Origin: Candidatus Avelusimicrobium intestinipullorum
GTDB taxonomy: Bacteria; Elusimicrobiota; Elusimicrobia; Elusimicrobiales; Elusimicrobiaceae
Length of the DNA: 64,000 nucleotides
Assembly (NCBI GenBank): GCA_944324635.1
Contig: CALUXC010000003.1
Coordinates: 62,001 to 126,000 of the forward strand
Reading direction: 5' to 3'
The notes beneath the pieces are model-generated. The model was not told where the DNA came from. It ran no database searches and saw nothing but the letters and a program-made list of their open reading frames with translations. Position numbers and translations under genes: made by a program. Shown piece after piece: positions 42,034 through 50,418 of this stretch (positions within the stretch are counted from its first letter, which is position 1; every line of letters begins with the position of its first letter).

Positions 42034-42142
42034 TAAATTACGAGTTATGAAAGCTTGTATGCCTTAATAATACCTGTAAACTCCTATTTGTTAAGATTTG
42101 AAAAAGGTAGACCCTTTGACAAGCAAGTCAAAGGGTTTTTTG
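42034..42142 (+). repeat. Possible eroded third copy of the tRNA-Leu flanks with orphan terminator
   Basis: TAAATTACGAGTTATG (42034-42049) resembles TAAATTACAAGCTGTTATG before the tRNA genes. TAAGATTTGAA (42092-42102) resembles TAAAGATTTGAA after copy 1. The hairpin ACCCTTTGAC/GTCAAAGGGT plus TTTTTTG (42111-42142) is nearly the copy 1 terminator. The tRNA body is missing. No gene ends before this terminator. Confidence 0.4.
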
Positions 42143-42223
42143 TTTGCATAAAAATTCTTTTCCGCCGGTGTTTTGTGCGGGGGAATATAACTGTATTGCA
42201 TTATTTAAGTGCAAAAACGATCT

Positions 42224-42232
42224 TGTTACAAT
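42224..42232 (+). promoter_or_regulatory. Extended -10 promoter of the barrel gene, leaderless geometry
   Basis: TGT-TACAAT followed by 7 nt and the ATG at 42240. No ribosome-binding site. Confidence 0.5.
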
Positions 42233-42239
42233 ATAAGAT

Positions 42240-42851
42240 ATGAAACGGTTTGTATGCCTAGGCGTATGGTTGTGTTTGTCGCTTCCCTGTTTTTCTCAAA
42301 TTTATCGCGTGCAAGATTACTCCGAACGGACCGAAATGCCCGCGGGCAAGGCTGCCCTGCGGTGGGAAATTTCGGCGGCGGCCTTTGCTAATACCTTAGC
42401 TTTGCAAGATTTTACGGGCCAGGCCATTTCTGACGGGGAAATAGGCGCGGATTTACGCTTGTTGTATAAGGCAAGCGATTGGTTTGCCGTGGGGGCGGAA
42501 GGAAAGGTTTCCACGGCCTATGGCACACAAAACGGCCTAAGCGGTTATTTGGGCCGCAGTGTGGGGGCGGTGGCCAAAGTTACCTTAACGCCCGATTCCA
42601 TGCCGCGGGCGTATGTGTTGGCCGGCGGGGGGAAAAGTTCGTATGATGTAGAATTTTTTTCCGAAGCCAAGCGCACCTTATCTTCTTATTATGCCTGGCT
42701 TGGGTGGGGAGTAGAGACGGATTTATCCGAGCGGGTGTTTGGCGCTTTTGAGGTGCACGGCATTTACAGCTCGGCAAAAGACGATTTGTATTTTTCGCTC
42801 AAGCGCCGCTGGAGTGCGGAAGTGCTATTACGGTTGGGCATGCGATTTTAG
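42240..42851 (+). CDS. Outer-membrane beta-barrel protein, unknown function
   Basis: 203 aa. Signal peptide MKRFVCLGVWLCLSLPCFS. The mature part alternates hydrophobic and polar residues in short strands (DLRLLYKASDWFAVGAEGKV, SYYAWLGWGVETDLSERVFGAFEVHGIY) and ends LLRLGMRF with a C-terminal Phe, the usual recognition signal for outer-membrane assembly. About 8-10 strands would fit. It resembles small OmpW/OmpA-like barrels only in general style. Single gene, own promoter and terminator. GC content returns to the usual level here after the AT-rich stretch. Confidence 0.75.
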   Translation: MKRFVCLGVWLCLSLPCFSQIYRVQDYSERTEMPAGKAALRWEISAAAFANTLALQDFTGQAISDGEIGADLRLLYKASDWFAVGAEGKVSTAYGTQNGLSGYLGRSVGAVAKVTLTPDSMPRAYVLAGGGKSSYDVEFFSEAKRTLSSYYAWLGWGVETDLSERVFGAFEVHGIYSSAKDDLYFSLKRRWSAEVLLRLGMRF

Positions 42852-42854
42852 AAA

Positions 42855-42884
42855 ATAAAAACCCCGCTTTTGGCGGGGTTTTTT
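42855..42884. terminator. Bidirectional terminator, barrel gene / amidase gene
   Basis: AACCCCGC/GCGGGGTT type hairpin (42862-42878) with A-tract and T-tract on the two sides; its T run overlaps the amidase stop codon. Confidence 0.85.
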
Positions 42885-44775
42885 AATGGACTCTTCTGCC
42901 TGGCTTTTTGAAAGCGTTTCGGCGGCCGGCTTTGCGTTTTGGGTCTGTTTTTACGCCGTAAAAATTCAAAATCCCTTCGTACAGCGCCTGCACCAGCTGC
43001 TGGCGTCCTTCGGGTGTTCGGGCCATTTCTTCCTGGTCGGGTAAAATCAGATAAGCGTTTTCCACCAAAATGCTGGGCATTTGCGGAATGCGCGGAATAA
43101 ACAACACATCGTTTGCAATCATACCGTTATCCGGCAGCGCTACGTTGCGGGTGAATGCGTCGTATACCGATTGAGCCAGCTGGAAGCTGTGCGGATAATT
43201 GTAATACACCGAATATCCGCGCGCGCGGGAAAGCGGATTAAGCGTTTCCGGCAGGGCATTATAATGCAGGCTGACGAAAATGTGCGCCTTCTCTTTTAAC
43301 GCCAGCTGATAGCGCCCTTGCAGGCTCATGCGGTTGGCTCCGTGGCGCGTCATGATGACGGTGGCTCCCGCTTTTTCCAACAGCGGTTTTAATTCTTCGG
43401 CCAAGGCCAGGTTGGCTTCGTATTCCAGATAGCCGGTAGGGCCGACGGCCCCGTCGTACGGAACGGTGCGTTTAGGGCTGTGCCCGGCGTCCAACAAAAT
43501 GCGTGCGCCTTTTAGCGGTTTGGTTTTGGAAGGGGTAAGCGCGGGGCGGTGCATGAGGTCTATCACCAGGTTATTACCCTCAAAATCATAGGCGTGGCCC
43601 CAGAGTATGGAACCTTTTTTGAAATTGATTTTGAAAAGCAACGTGTCGCGCGCCGGCTGGGACCAGGTGATACCGTCTATAATGGGGCTGGTGGTATCAA
43701 AGCTGTAGTTCTCGGCGAAGCCTTCGGTGTAATACAAGGTCAGTTCCAGGCGGTCGTTAAATTCATGCACGCTGATGGGGGTCTGGCGTTCGCCGGATAA
43801 CACGAGGCGCGTTTTGTCTCCCGAGACGGACGTATTTAGAAACGAAATGTGGTTGGGTTGATAATCCGAGAATAAAAGCGTTTTAAGCTTTTCTTCTTCC
43901 AGCCAGGCGGATTCTTTGTCGTTTAAGGCCAAGCGGTATTGCCCGTTCATGCGGCCGTTAAGTAGCACTTCACCGTAAGCGCGGTAAAAGGGGTACAAGT
44001 TTTCGCGCGGGGTGGGAATTTTGCGCAATTTTACGCCGGGGGAAAGCACCTGCGCGCGGGTGAACGGGTCCTTTACGTCCAGCACTTTAATGCGGGCCGG
44101 AGCCGTAATTTTGGCGTCGGTATCGTTGGGACCGTTTTTCATTTTGTAGGTCACTTTGGCCGTTTTTGGTTTTTGGTCGGCATCTATCAAGTATTTGGCA
44201 CGGTACATGCCGGGGGCGGAAACGTCCTCTTTCATGGGAATGTTCTTGGCGTCTTTTAAGCCGGAAAGCGTAAACGTCACTTCCGCGCCGGGCGTGCCGC
44301 GCACGTATAAGCCTACTACGTCGCCCGGTACCAATTCTACCGGGGTTTGCGGGAAAACTTCTTCGGGGTCAAATTCGGCTTGGGCGGAAAAATCTTTAAT
44401 GTCCGCCCCCGGCACCACAATGCGCCGCACGGCGCGCACCGTTTGGGAAGGAGAAGTGGCGGTGAGGATAAATTCAAAATCGCCGCTTTTTACGGGCAAA
44501 AACGCAATAAATGCGCCGTTTTTTTGCACGGGTACTTTTTCGCCGTTAATGTCCAGCGTGACGGGTGCTGGCAAATTGACTTTTCCGAATAAAAAAATGT
44601 TTGCCGCTCCCCGTGTAACGGTCATTTTTTCATAGGGGAACTGCACCGTAATGGGAGCGTTTTGAACGGCAGAACCGCTTTGCGCGGGCAAATAGGGCGC
44701 GGTGGGGATTTCTTCCCCGCGTCCGTATGTGCCAAATATGAAGAGAAAAAGGAGTAAAAAAAGGGTTCTTTTCAT
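42883..44775 (-). CDS. N-acetylmuramoyl-L-alanine amidase (Amidase_3), long N-terminal region
   Basis: 630 aa. Signal peptide MKRTLFLLLFLFIFGTYG. Residues about 20-420 are beta-rich and include Ig-like stretches (VTLDINGEKVPV, GDVVGLYVRGTPGAEVTFTLSGL). The catalytic domain has zinc residues in LLDAGHSP (His at about 432), GYLEYEANL (Glu at about 450), SLHYNA (His at about 505) and the catalytic Glu in SILVENAYL (about 570). It cuts the bond between MurNAc and the peptide stem during wall turnover or daughter-cell separation. The long N-terminal part is unusual and probably targets or regulates the enzyme. It is divergent from the Nif3-like gene. Confidence 0.93.
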   Translation of the reverse strand: MKRTLFLLLFLFIFGTYGRGEEIPTAPYLPAQSGSAVQNAPITVQFPYEKMTVTRGAANIFLFGKVNLPAPVTLDINGEKVPVQKNGAFIAFLPVKSGDFEFILTATSPSQTVRAVRRIVVPGADIKDFSAQAEFDPEEVFPQTPVELVPGDVVGLYVRGTPGAEVTFTLSGLKDAKNIPMKEDVSAPGMYRAKYLIDADQKPKTAKVTYKMKNGPNDTDAKITAPARIKVLDVKDPFTRAQVLSPGVKLRKIPTPRENLYPFYRAYGEVLLNGRMNGQYRLALNDKESAWLEEEKLKTLLFSDYQPNHISFLNTSVSGDKTRLVLSGERQTPISVHEFNDRLELTLYYTEGFAENYSFDTTSPIIDGITWSQPARDTLLFKINFKKGSILWGHAYDFEGNNLVIDLMHRPALTPSKTKPLKGARILLDAGHSPKRTVPYDGAVGPTGYLEYEANLALAEELKPLLEKAGATVIMTRHGANRMSLQGRYQLALKEKAHIFVSLHYNALPETLNPLSRARGYSVYYNYPHSFQLAQSVYDAFTRNVALPDNGMIANDVLFIPRIPQMPSILVENAYLILPDQEEMARTPEGRQQLVQALYEGILNFYGVKTDPKRKAGRRNAFKKPGRRVH

Positions 44776-44784
44776 TCTTATAAA

Positions 44785-44793
44785 ATGATAACA
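44785..44793 (-). promoter_or_regulatory. Extended -10 promoter of the amidase gene, near-leaderless
   Basis: TGT-TATCAT on the - strand, 9 nt before the ATG at 44775; no ribosome-binding site. Confidence 0.4.
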
Positions 44794-44800
44794 TAAATCT

Positions 44801-45553
44801 ATGGTGAATTGCGAAGACGTAATCCGTTTTTTGGATACCTATTTGAACATTGCTCAAATTACCGATGCCAGCCGCAACGGACTGCAGGTTTCGGGCACGC
44901 CGCGCGTGGGAAAAATCGTGTTTGGCGTGTCGGCCTCGCTGGAGCTCTTCCGCAAAGCCAGAGTGGCCGGGGCGGATTTGGTGGTGGTACATCACGGCTT
45001 GTTATGGGGCCAGGAACAGCCCATTACGGGAATGTTTCGCGAACGGATTGCTTTTTTGCTTAAGAACGATTTGAATTTGGCCGGTTATCACTTGCCCTTG
45101 GACATGCACCCCGTAGTGGGGCACAATGCGTGTTTGATGCGGGCTTTGCAAGCGCAAAGAACTCAGCCGTTTGGCACCTATCATGGGGAGCAAATAGGCT
45201 TTTGCGGGCATATTACTCCTGCCACGCTGCAGGAAGTGGCTGCCACGCTGGAGGCTTTTTGCGGAGCCAAAGCGCAAGTGCTGGAATACGGCCCGAAACG
45301 GGTGGAAACCGTCGGGATCGTAAGCGGCGGGGCATACAGCATGCTGCCGCAGGCCATTTCGGAAAAACTGGATTTGTACGTTACTGGCGCGCTGGACGAG
45401 CCGGCGCAGGAATGGTGCCGTGAGGGGAAAATAAACTGCATCGCCTTGGGGCATTACAACTCGGAAAAACCTGGCGTGTTGGCGCTAATGGATTTGGTGT
45501 CCAAACGTTTTGACGTGCAGACGGAATTTATAGATATTCCAAACCCGCTTTAA
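44801..45553 (+). CDS. Nif3-like dinuclear metal centre protein
   Basis: 250 aa. The Nif3/YqfO family (GTP cyclohydrolase 1 type 2/NIF3-like) forms toroidal hexamers with two metal ions; function is unclear. Seen: LQVSGTPRVGKIVFGVSASLEL, metal-binding VVHHGLLWG, GYHLPLDMHPVVGHNA and the late GHYNSEKPG. No inserted PII-like domain, so it is the short form. A weak GATAAC lies 8 nt before the ATG, divergent from the amidase promoter. The M20 peptidase follows 20 nt later. Confidence 0.9.
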   Translation: MVNCEDVIRFLDTYLNIAQITDASRNGLQVSGTPRVGKIVFGVSASLELFRKARVAGADLVVVHHGLLWGQEQPITGMFRERIAFLLKNDLNLAGYHLPLDMHPVVGHNACLMRALQAQRTQPFGTYHGEQIGFCGHITPATLQEVAATLEAFCGAKAQVLEYGPKRVETVGIVSGGAYSMLPQAISEKLDLYVTGALDEPAQEWCREGKINCIALGHYNSEKPGVLALMDLVSKRFDVQTEFIDIPNPL

Positions 45554-45573
45554 GCAGGCGGATGGAGGAAAAC

Positions 45574-46803
45574 ATGGAAAAAGAACTGTTCAAAAAAATA
45601 GACACCTACAAACAGACGGTGATTGATTTGCAAACCCATATGATTGCCTGCCCGGCGGTTTCGCCTCACGAAGGCGGCGACGGTGAAGACGCCAAAGCCG
45701 AGTATGTGATGTCCGTTTTGAAACAAATGAAATTTGATGAGCTTTCCGTTATCAACATCAAAGACCCCAAAGCCAAAAACGGCGTACGCCCCAACATTGT
45801 GGCCAAGTATTACGGGCAAAATCGCAAAAAAACGCTGTGGGTAATGGCGCACTTGGATATTGTGCCCCCGGGCGATTTGTCCTTGTGGAAAACGGACCCC
45901 TTTAAGGCTGTGGTAAAAGGCGACAAAATTTATGGCCGCGGCTCGGAAGACAACCAGCAAGGCGTGGTGTCCGGCTTGTTGGCGGCAAAAGCGCTGATGG
46001 ATTGCGACGTGCGTCCGCCGTGCAACTTTGCTTTGTTGTTAAATGCCGACGAAGAACTGGGCAGCCAGTACGGCATTTGCGCCATTTTGAAAAAACACGG
46101 AAAAATTTTCGGCAAAGACGACGCTTTCCTGGTGCCCGACGGAGGCAACCCGGAAGGTACCATGGTGGAAATTGCCGAGAAAAACATGCTCTGGGTGAAA
46201 TTCACCGTATTCGGTACGCAAACGCACGCGTCCACCCCGCACTCCGGCAGCAACGCCAACCGCGCCTCTTCGTACTTAGTGGTGAAGTTGGACGAGTTGT
46301 ACAAAAAGTTCAATAAAAAAGACAAGCTTTTTGCGCCGGAAAGCGGCAGCACTTTTGAACCGACCAAACGCGAAGCCAACGTGCCCAACGTGAACACCAT
46401 TCCGGGAACGGACGTGTTTTATTTGGACTGCCGCGTACTGCCCTGCTACAAAAACTCGGACGTGCTGGCCGAAATCGCCAAAATCGTTAAATCCGTGGAA
46501 AAACAGTTTAAGGTGAAAATCAAAACGGAAACCGTCATTAACGACGTTTCCAAACCGACCGACGCCAAAGCCTCGGTCGTCAAGCTGACGCAAGCCGCCG
46601 TTAAAGCCGTGTACAAAAACAATCCCCGCCTGATGGGCGTGGGCGGCGGTACGGTGGGCGCCTATTTCCGCAATGCGGGATACCCGGCCGTGGTGTATTC
46701 CAAATTGTATGAAGTGGCCCACCAGCCCAACGAATTTTCCAGCATCAAAAATACTTTGGGCGATGCGAAAGTGTTTGCGTTGATTTCGCTCAACTTTAAG
46801 TAG
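45574..46803 (+). CDS. M20 family metallopeptidase (ArgE/DapE/CPG2-like)
   Basis: 409 aa, no signal peptide. Two-zinc peptidase: the first motif MAHLDIVPPGD (His/Asp ligands, about 95), the bridging Asp in IYGRGSEDNQQG (about 125), DEELGS (catalytic Glu pair, about 160), and a late His in EVAHQPNE (about 385). The dimerisation domain shows QTHASTPH. It probably removes an amino acid or acyl group from a small peptide; the exact substrate is not given by sequence. The start at 45574 has GGAGG upstream; an ATG at 45562 lies before that site. A pilin-like gene follows 8 nt later. Confidence 0.88.
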   Translation: MEKELFKKIDTYKQTVIDLQTHMIACPAVSPHEGGDGEDAKAEYVMSVLKQMKFDELSVINIKDPKAKNGVRPNIVAKYYGQNRKKTLWVMAHLDIVPPGDLSLWKTDPFKAVVKGDKIYGRGSEDNQQGVVSGLLAAKALMDCDVRPPCNFALLLNADEELGSQYGICAILKKHGKIFGKDDAFLVPDGGNPEGTMVEIAEKNMLWVKFTVFGTQTHASTPHSGSNANRASSYLVVKLDELYKKFNKKDKLFAPESGSTFEPTKREANVPNVNTIPGTDVFYLDCRVLPCYKNSDVLAEIAKIVKSVEKQFKVKIKTETVINDVSKPTDAKASVVKLTQAAVKAVYKNNPRLMGVGGGTVGAYFRNAGYPAVVYSKLYEVAHQPNEFSSIKNTLGDAKVFALISLNFK

Positions 46804-46811
46804 AGGTGTGT

Positions 46812-47228
46812 ATGAAAAAAGGATTTACGGTAACGGAAATTCTGATTACGGTAGTGGTTTTCGCCTTGTTGTTGGGGTTTACCGTGCCGAAGTTCCTCAT
46901 GCTGGTGCATAAGGCGCAGGAAGGAAGCACCAAACATAAATTGGTCAAAGTGCGCAGCGCCATTGCCGCTTATTACGGTGAGCATCAGGGCACCTACCCG
47001 ACGGACGACCTGACCAGCTTGGTGCCGGCCTATATTGAAGAAATTCCGCAGGCCATTATTCCCGGTTTTACGCCGTCTTCGCATGTGTCTACCGGGAATT
47101 ATGAAAGCGCTTTTACCAAGACCGGCGGTTGGGCCTACGTAAGCGACCCCTCCGATCCGCGCTATGGCGATTTCTTCGTCAATACCGACAAAGAAGACAG
47201 CTACGGAAAAGCGTGGAACACGCATTGA
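46812..47228 (+). CDS. GspG/type IV pseudopilin-like protein
   Basis: 138 aa. Prepilin leader MKKGFTVTEILITVVVFALLLGF with cleavage after Gly4 and Glu9 (mature Glu5), then a helix and a small globular end: SAIAAYYGEHQGTYPTDDLTSLVPAYIEEIP is the usual pattern of GspG-like pseudopilins. It should be processed by the prepilin peptidase encoded next. No assembly ATPase or secretin is in the window. An AGAGG site precedes ATG 46812; a GTG at 46806 is a second option. A terminator follows, so the peptidase gene may be separately expressed. Confidence 0.88.
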   Translation: MKKGFTVTEILITVVVFALLLGFTVPKFLMLVHKAQEGSTKHKLVKVRSAIAAYYGEHQGTYPTDDLTSLVPAYIEEIPQAIIPGFTPSSHVSTGNYESAFTKTGGWAYVSDPSDPRYGDFFVNTDKEDSYGKAWNTH

Positions 47229-47233
47229 CTTTT

Positions 47234-47260
47234 TCCCCCGCGCCCAAGCGGGGGATTTTT
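47234..47260 (+). terminator. Terminator between the pseudopilin and prepilin peptidase genes
   Basis: TCCCCCGC/GCGGGGGA hairpin followed by TTTTT, 6 nt after the stop. Read-through may let the downstream gene be transcribed at lower level. Confidence 0.75.
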
Positions 47261-47291
47261 ACGTCTTTTTGACGGTTGGACAAGGAGAACT

Positions 47292-48074
47292 ATGGATACT
47301 TTTGTGTTGTGTTTTTCGGTTATTTTCGGTTTGTTGTTTGGCAGTTTTCTAAACGTGTGCATTTACCGCATCCCGCGGGATAAATCTATCATATGGCCGC
47401 CGTCTTCGTGCCCGGGGTGCGGCGCCCGCATCAAATGGTACGACAATATCCCCGTGCTTAGCTATCTGGTGCTTTTGGGTAAATGCCGCAATTGCAAACA
47501 GCCTATTTCGCTCCAGTATCCCGTGATAGAAATTTTAACGGGCCTGCTCACGGGGTTAGTGGTATGGCATGCGGGGCTTAGCCTGTGGGCGTTTGTATTG
47601 CTGGCGGCGGTGTATGCACTGATTGTGCTGTCCGTCATTGACTTGGAACTGATGATTATCCCGGACCGTTTTTCGCTGGGTTTAATTGTACTGGGGCTGG
47701 CGTTTGCGTGGACCAATCCGCACTTTTCGGGTATGTGGTGGCAGAAAGAGTTGGCCTCCCTGTTAGGCGCGGCCGTAGGCCTGTTTGGCGTGCTGGCCAT
47801 TGCGTTAATCGGCACGTGGATGTTTAAGAAAGACGCCATGGGCGGCGGCGACGTGAAGCTGATGGGCGGCGTAGGCGCGCTGATTGGCTGGGAAGGCGTC
47901 ATTACGACCATTGTGTTTGCTTCCTTTTTTGGCTTGGTTTATGCCGTGTTTTTGATGATTTTTAAGGGCAAAAAAGGCGGGGACGCTATCCCGTTTGGTC
48001 CGTTTTTAAGCTTGGGAGCGCTGATAAATTTATTCTATTTAATTAAGCCTTCCATGCTGGTGATTGAACTGTAA
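47292..48074 (+). CDS. pilD: Prepilin peptidase / N-methyltransferase
   Basis: 260 aa inner-membrane aspartyl protease (type 4 prepilin peptidase). The N-terminal domain has FGSFLNVCIYRIPR and two CxxC pairs (CPGCGARI and CRNCKQPI) for zinc, linked with leader methylation. The peptidase domain has VIDLELMIIPDRF (first catalytic Asp) and MGGGDVKLMGGVGALIGW (GxGD motif with the second Asp). Eight or so helices. It would cut the pilin-like products at 37.4 and 46.8 kb. CAAGGAG precedes the ATG. Confidence 0.93.
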   Translation: MDTFVLCFSVIFGLLFGSFLNVCIYRIPRDKSIIWPPSSCPGCGARIKWYDNIPVLSYLVLLGKCRNCKQPISLQYPVIEILTGLLTGLVVWHAGLSLWAFVLLAAVYALIVLSVIDLELMIIPDRFSLGLIVLGLAFAWTNPHFSGMWWQKELASLLGAAVGLFGVLAIALIGTWMFKKDAMGGGDVKLMGGVGALIGWEGVITTIVFASFFGLVYAVFLMIFKGKKGGDAIPFGPFLSLGALINLFYLIKPSMLVIEL

Positions 48075-48093
48075 CCTTTTGCGTTGCTTAAAA

Positions 48094-48126
48094 AAGACCC
48101 TCGGTGATGTATGCCGAGGGTCTTTT
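48094..48126 (+). terminator. Terminator of the prepilin peptidase gene
   Basis: AAGACCCTCGG/CCGAGGGTCTT hairpin followed by TTTTATT. Confidence 0.85.
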
Positions 48127-48186
48127 TATTGGGCTATTAAATCCCCTGGCAACTACTAAATGGGAAGGGGGAAAACGGGGAATAAA

Positions 48187-48220
48187 AAAACACCCCCTGC
48201 TAAGCAGGGGGTGTTTTTTC
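48187..48220 (-). terminator. Terminator of rdgB
   Basis: AACACCCCCTGCT/AGCAGGGGGTGTT hairpin with A- and T-tracts, 9 nt beyond the rdgB stop; usable in both directions. Confidence 0.85.
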
Positions 48221-48228
48221 AGATAAGC

Positions 48229-48849
48229 TTAAAGCGATTTTTTGTCTTTTAGCGTTACCAAATGGGCGGCTAACTTTTCAAAGGCTTTGGCGCGGTGACT
48301 GATTTTATTTTTTTCTTTTTCAGTCATTTCCGCCAATGTTTTTTGCGTATCGCCTACCAGGAAAATCGGATCGTAGCCAAAGCCGTTTTCGCCGCGGTAT
48401 CCAAAGCCGATGTATCCGTCCAGGGTGCCGTCAAAAGTTTCCACACGGCCCTGCGGGGTAGCCAGGCAGGCTACGGTGCGAAAACTGGCCGCACGGGCGG
48501 GCAGGAGCTGCCCTTCCAGTGCGGCCAAAAGTTTGCGGTTATTATCGTCCGCGTCCGCGTGTTCTCCCGCGTAACGCGCCGTATGAACGCCGGGGGCTCC
48601 ATGCAGAAATTTTACTTCCAGGCCGGTATCGTCCGACACGGCCGGCAGTCCGCTTTCGCGCGCCGCATAAACGGCTTTTATTTCTGCGTTGTCTTCCAAC
48701 GTGTTGCCCGTTTCGGGCGGCAGGGTGAGCCCTTTGCAATCCGCCAAGCTGACGTATTCAATGGGCGTCCCATTTTTTAATTTGGCGGGCAAGATGTGCA
48801 TCAACTCTTTGAATTTATGCGGGTTGCCCGTGGCAATTAAAATTTTCAT
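48229..48849 (-). CDS. rdgB: XTP/dITP (non-canonical purine NTP) pyrophosphatase
   Basis: 206 aa Ham1/RdgB family enzyme. It hydrolyses ITP, dITP and XTP to monophosphates, keeping them out of nucleic acids. Seen: ILIATGNPHKFKEL (about 3-16), ETGNTLEDNAEIKA with metal-binding Glu, DDTGLEV (Asp), GFGYDPIF and the C-terminal SHRAKAF, the full set of motifs. It begins 21 nt after the secreted peptidase gene on the same strand, probably co-transcribed. Confidence 0.94.
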   Translation of the reverse strand: MKILIATGNPHKFKELMHILPAKLKNGTPIEYVSLADCKGLTLPPETGNTLEDNAEIKAVYAARESGLPAVSDDTGLEVKFLHGAPGVHTARYAGEHADADDNNRKLLAALEGQLLPARAASFRTVACLATPQGRVETFDGTLDGYIGFGYRGENGFGYDPIFLVGDTQKTLAEMTEKEKNKISHRAKAFEKLAAHLVTLKDKKSL

Positions 48850-48870
48850 ACGGTATAACGCTAAATTCCC

Positions 48871-50265
48871 TTATCTCATCATCACTACTTCGTCCGCCAG
48901 GTTCAGCGCAACGACGTAAGCCTTAAACATGTCTTCTTCGCTGAGCCATTCGGTAAAAGCGTGCGGGTTGTTCTGACCGGTGAACAGCGTGTAGGCCCCA
49001 TTGCCGAGTTTGAGCATCAGCATGGAAGCGGTCGTACCGGCGCGTTCTTCTTTGAAATTGGGCGTAATGCCGGCATTCTGCAAGGCGTTGGTGACTACTT
49101 GGCGCGCTTGCGGGTGAATGTTTTCGGCTACGTTACCGTATTGCTTGAAAATTTCGCGTTCAATTCTCACGCCAAATTTGTTGCTGAGGTTGGTGGCTAC
49201 GCTGTCGGCGTACTGTTTCCAAGCGTCGATGTTCTTTTGGTTGAAATCGCGCAGGCGGAAGTCCAGTTCGGCAACGTTGGTTTGGCCTTCGCTCATGTCC
49301 ATATGGTGCAGTTCCACATAGCCTTGTTTACCGGTGCTGTTGTTGGGCAGCCATTGTTCTTGCGCACAGGCGGCGCCCAATTCGCAGGCGGGTTTCCAGG
49401 CGTTGCGGTAGCCGTTTTCGGCCGCCATGGACTGGTGTCCGTTTACACCGTGTACTTTGTACACCACTTTTTCGGCGTTAAAGTTACCCACGACCACTTC
49501 TCCGTTTACGCCGCCGTCAAAGTCAAAGGCGATATCCGGATCGTACGGGGTTTCTTCAATAAAATCGGCCGAGCGGCCCACGTCTTCGTTCGGGGTCAGC
49601 ACGATTTGGATTTTGCCGTGTTTTTTGGCAGGGTTTTCCGCCAGCGTTTGAATGAACGTGACCACTACGGACACGCCGGCTTTATCGTCGGCCGAGAGCA
49701 TGGTGGTGCCATCGGAAGTGACGATGGTTTTGCCAATCATGTTTTTCAAATACGGATCCGTTTCGGTGCTGATGACGTGACCGTTTTTCAGTTGAATCGG
49801 TTTCCCGTCATATTTTTCAATTTTTTGGGCTTTGATGCCTTTTCCCAAAATATCGGGGGTGGTATCATAGTGGCAGCTAAAACCCAGCGTAGGGGTCTGC
49901 CATTCCACATTGGAAGGGATTTCCACGTAGATGTAATAGTTCTTGGTTAGCTGCGTTTTGAAACCGAATTTTTGAATTTCGGCATACAGCTTTTTAGCGG
50001 TTTCAATTTGTTCGGGCGTGATAGCCACTTTATCGTTGCTCTGGCTGTCGTACGTAGTATAAGTAAGGAAGCGGCTGAGCATGGTGGAACGATATTTGGC
50101 GGCCAGTTTGGCGTTCTTTTGGCCGATGTTTTTCCGCGCGGAAGATTTCAAATACGCTCTTTCATACGGGGCGGAAGGATAGTAAGATGCAGCAAAGGCT
50201 TGGCTGACAAACGAGGCGCCAAACACAAAAACCGACAATACGGCAAACAACTTTTTCATGTGCAT
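48871..50265 (-). CDS. Exported PepT-like tripeptidase (M20B), paralogue 1
   Basis: 464 aa. Signal peptide MHMKKLFAVLSVFVFGASFVSQAFA, unlike cytoplasmic PepT. The body is M20B: FLTYTTYDSQSND, SCHYDTTPD (metal His-x-Asp), LSADDKAGVSV (bridging Asp), TPNEDVG (catalytic Glu), and a late NNPHAFTEWLSEEDM (metal His). PepT removes the N-terminal residue of tripeptides. About 85 residues longer than cytoplasmic PepT. It has an AAGGAG site. It probably acts in the periplasm on peptides imported across the outer membrane. It lies next to a second exported PepT. Confidence 0.85.
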   Translation of the reverse strand: MHMKKLFAVLSVFVFGASFVSQAFAASYYPSAPYERAYLKSSARKNIGQKNAKLAAKYRSTMLSRFLTYTTYDSQSNDKVAITPEQIETAKKLYAEIQKFGFKTQLTKNYYIYVEIPSNVEWQTPTLGFSCHYDTTPDILGKGIKAQKIEKYDGKPIQLKNGHVISTETDPYLKNMIGKTIVTSDGTTMLSADDKAGVSVVVTFIQTLAENPAKKHGKIQIVLTPNEDVGRSADFIEETPYDPDIAFDFDGGVNGEVVVGNFNAEKVVYKVHGVNGHQSMAAENGYRNAWKPACELGAACAQEQWLPNNSTGKQGYVELHHMDMSEGQTNVAELDFRLRDFNQKNIDAWKQYADSVATNLSNKFGVRIEREIFKQYGNVAENIHPQARQVVTNALQNAGITPNFKEERAGTTASMLMLKLGNGAYTLFTGQNNPHAFTEWLSEEDMFKAYVVALNLADEVVMMR

Positions 50266-50371
50266 ACGGGCTCCTTGAGTACGGTCTTATTTACTCTCAT
50301 TTTATGAATCTGCCGCAACCCCCGCAAGGGCCAAAAGACCTATTTAGCCCTGGGCCTTTTGCCCAAACAAA

Positions 50372-50398
50372 AACCCGCTCCCTTTTCGGGGGCGGGTT
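50372..50398 (-). terminator. Terminator of the second PepT gene
   Basis: AACCCGC/GCGGGTT-type hairpin with an A-rich run on the + strand giving TTTTTG on the - strand, 20 nt beyond the stop at 50419. Confidence 0.8.
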
Positions 50399-50418
50399 AT
50401 ATATAGGAAGGACGTCTT

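Larger units (their letters stand above)
41741..42239. other. AT-rich gene-free stretch
   Basis: About 500 bp without a credible gene. It holds the TACAAT box (41741-41746) of the RNA candidate, a small hairpin ATAAGCC/GGCTTAT (41748-41769), a palindrome CGAAATGATGATTTCG (41980-41995), the tRNA-flank-like stretch with an orphan terminator (42034-42142) and the promoter of the next gene. Open frames on both strands are short and lack ribosome-binding sites. Confidence 0.6.
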
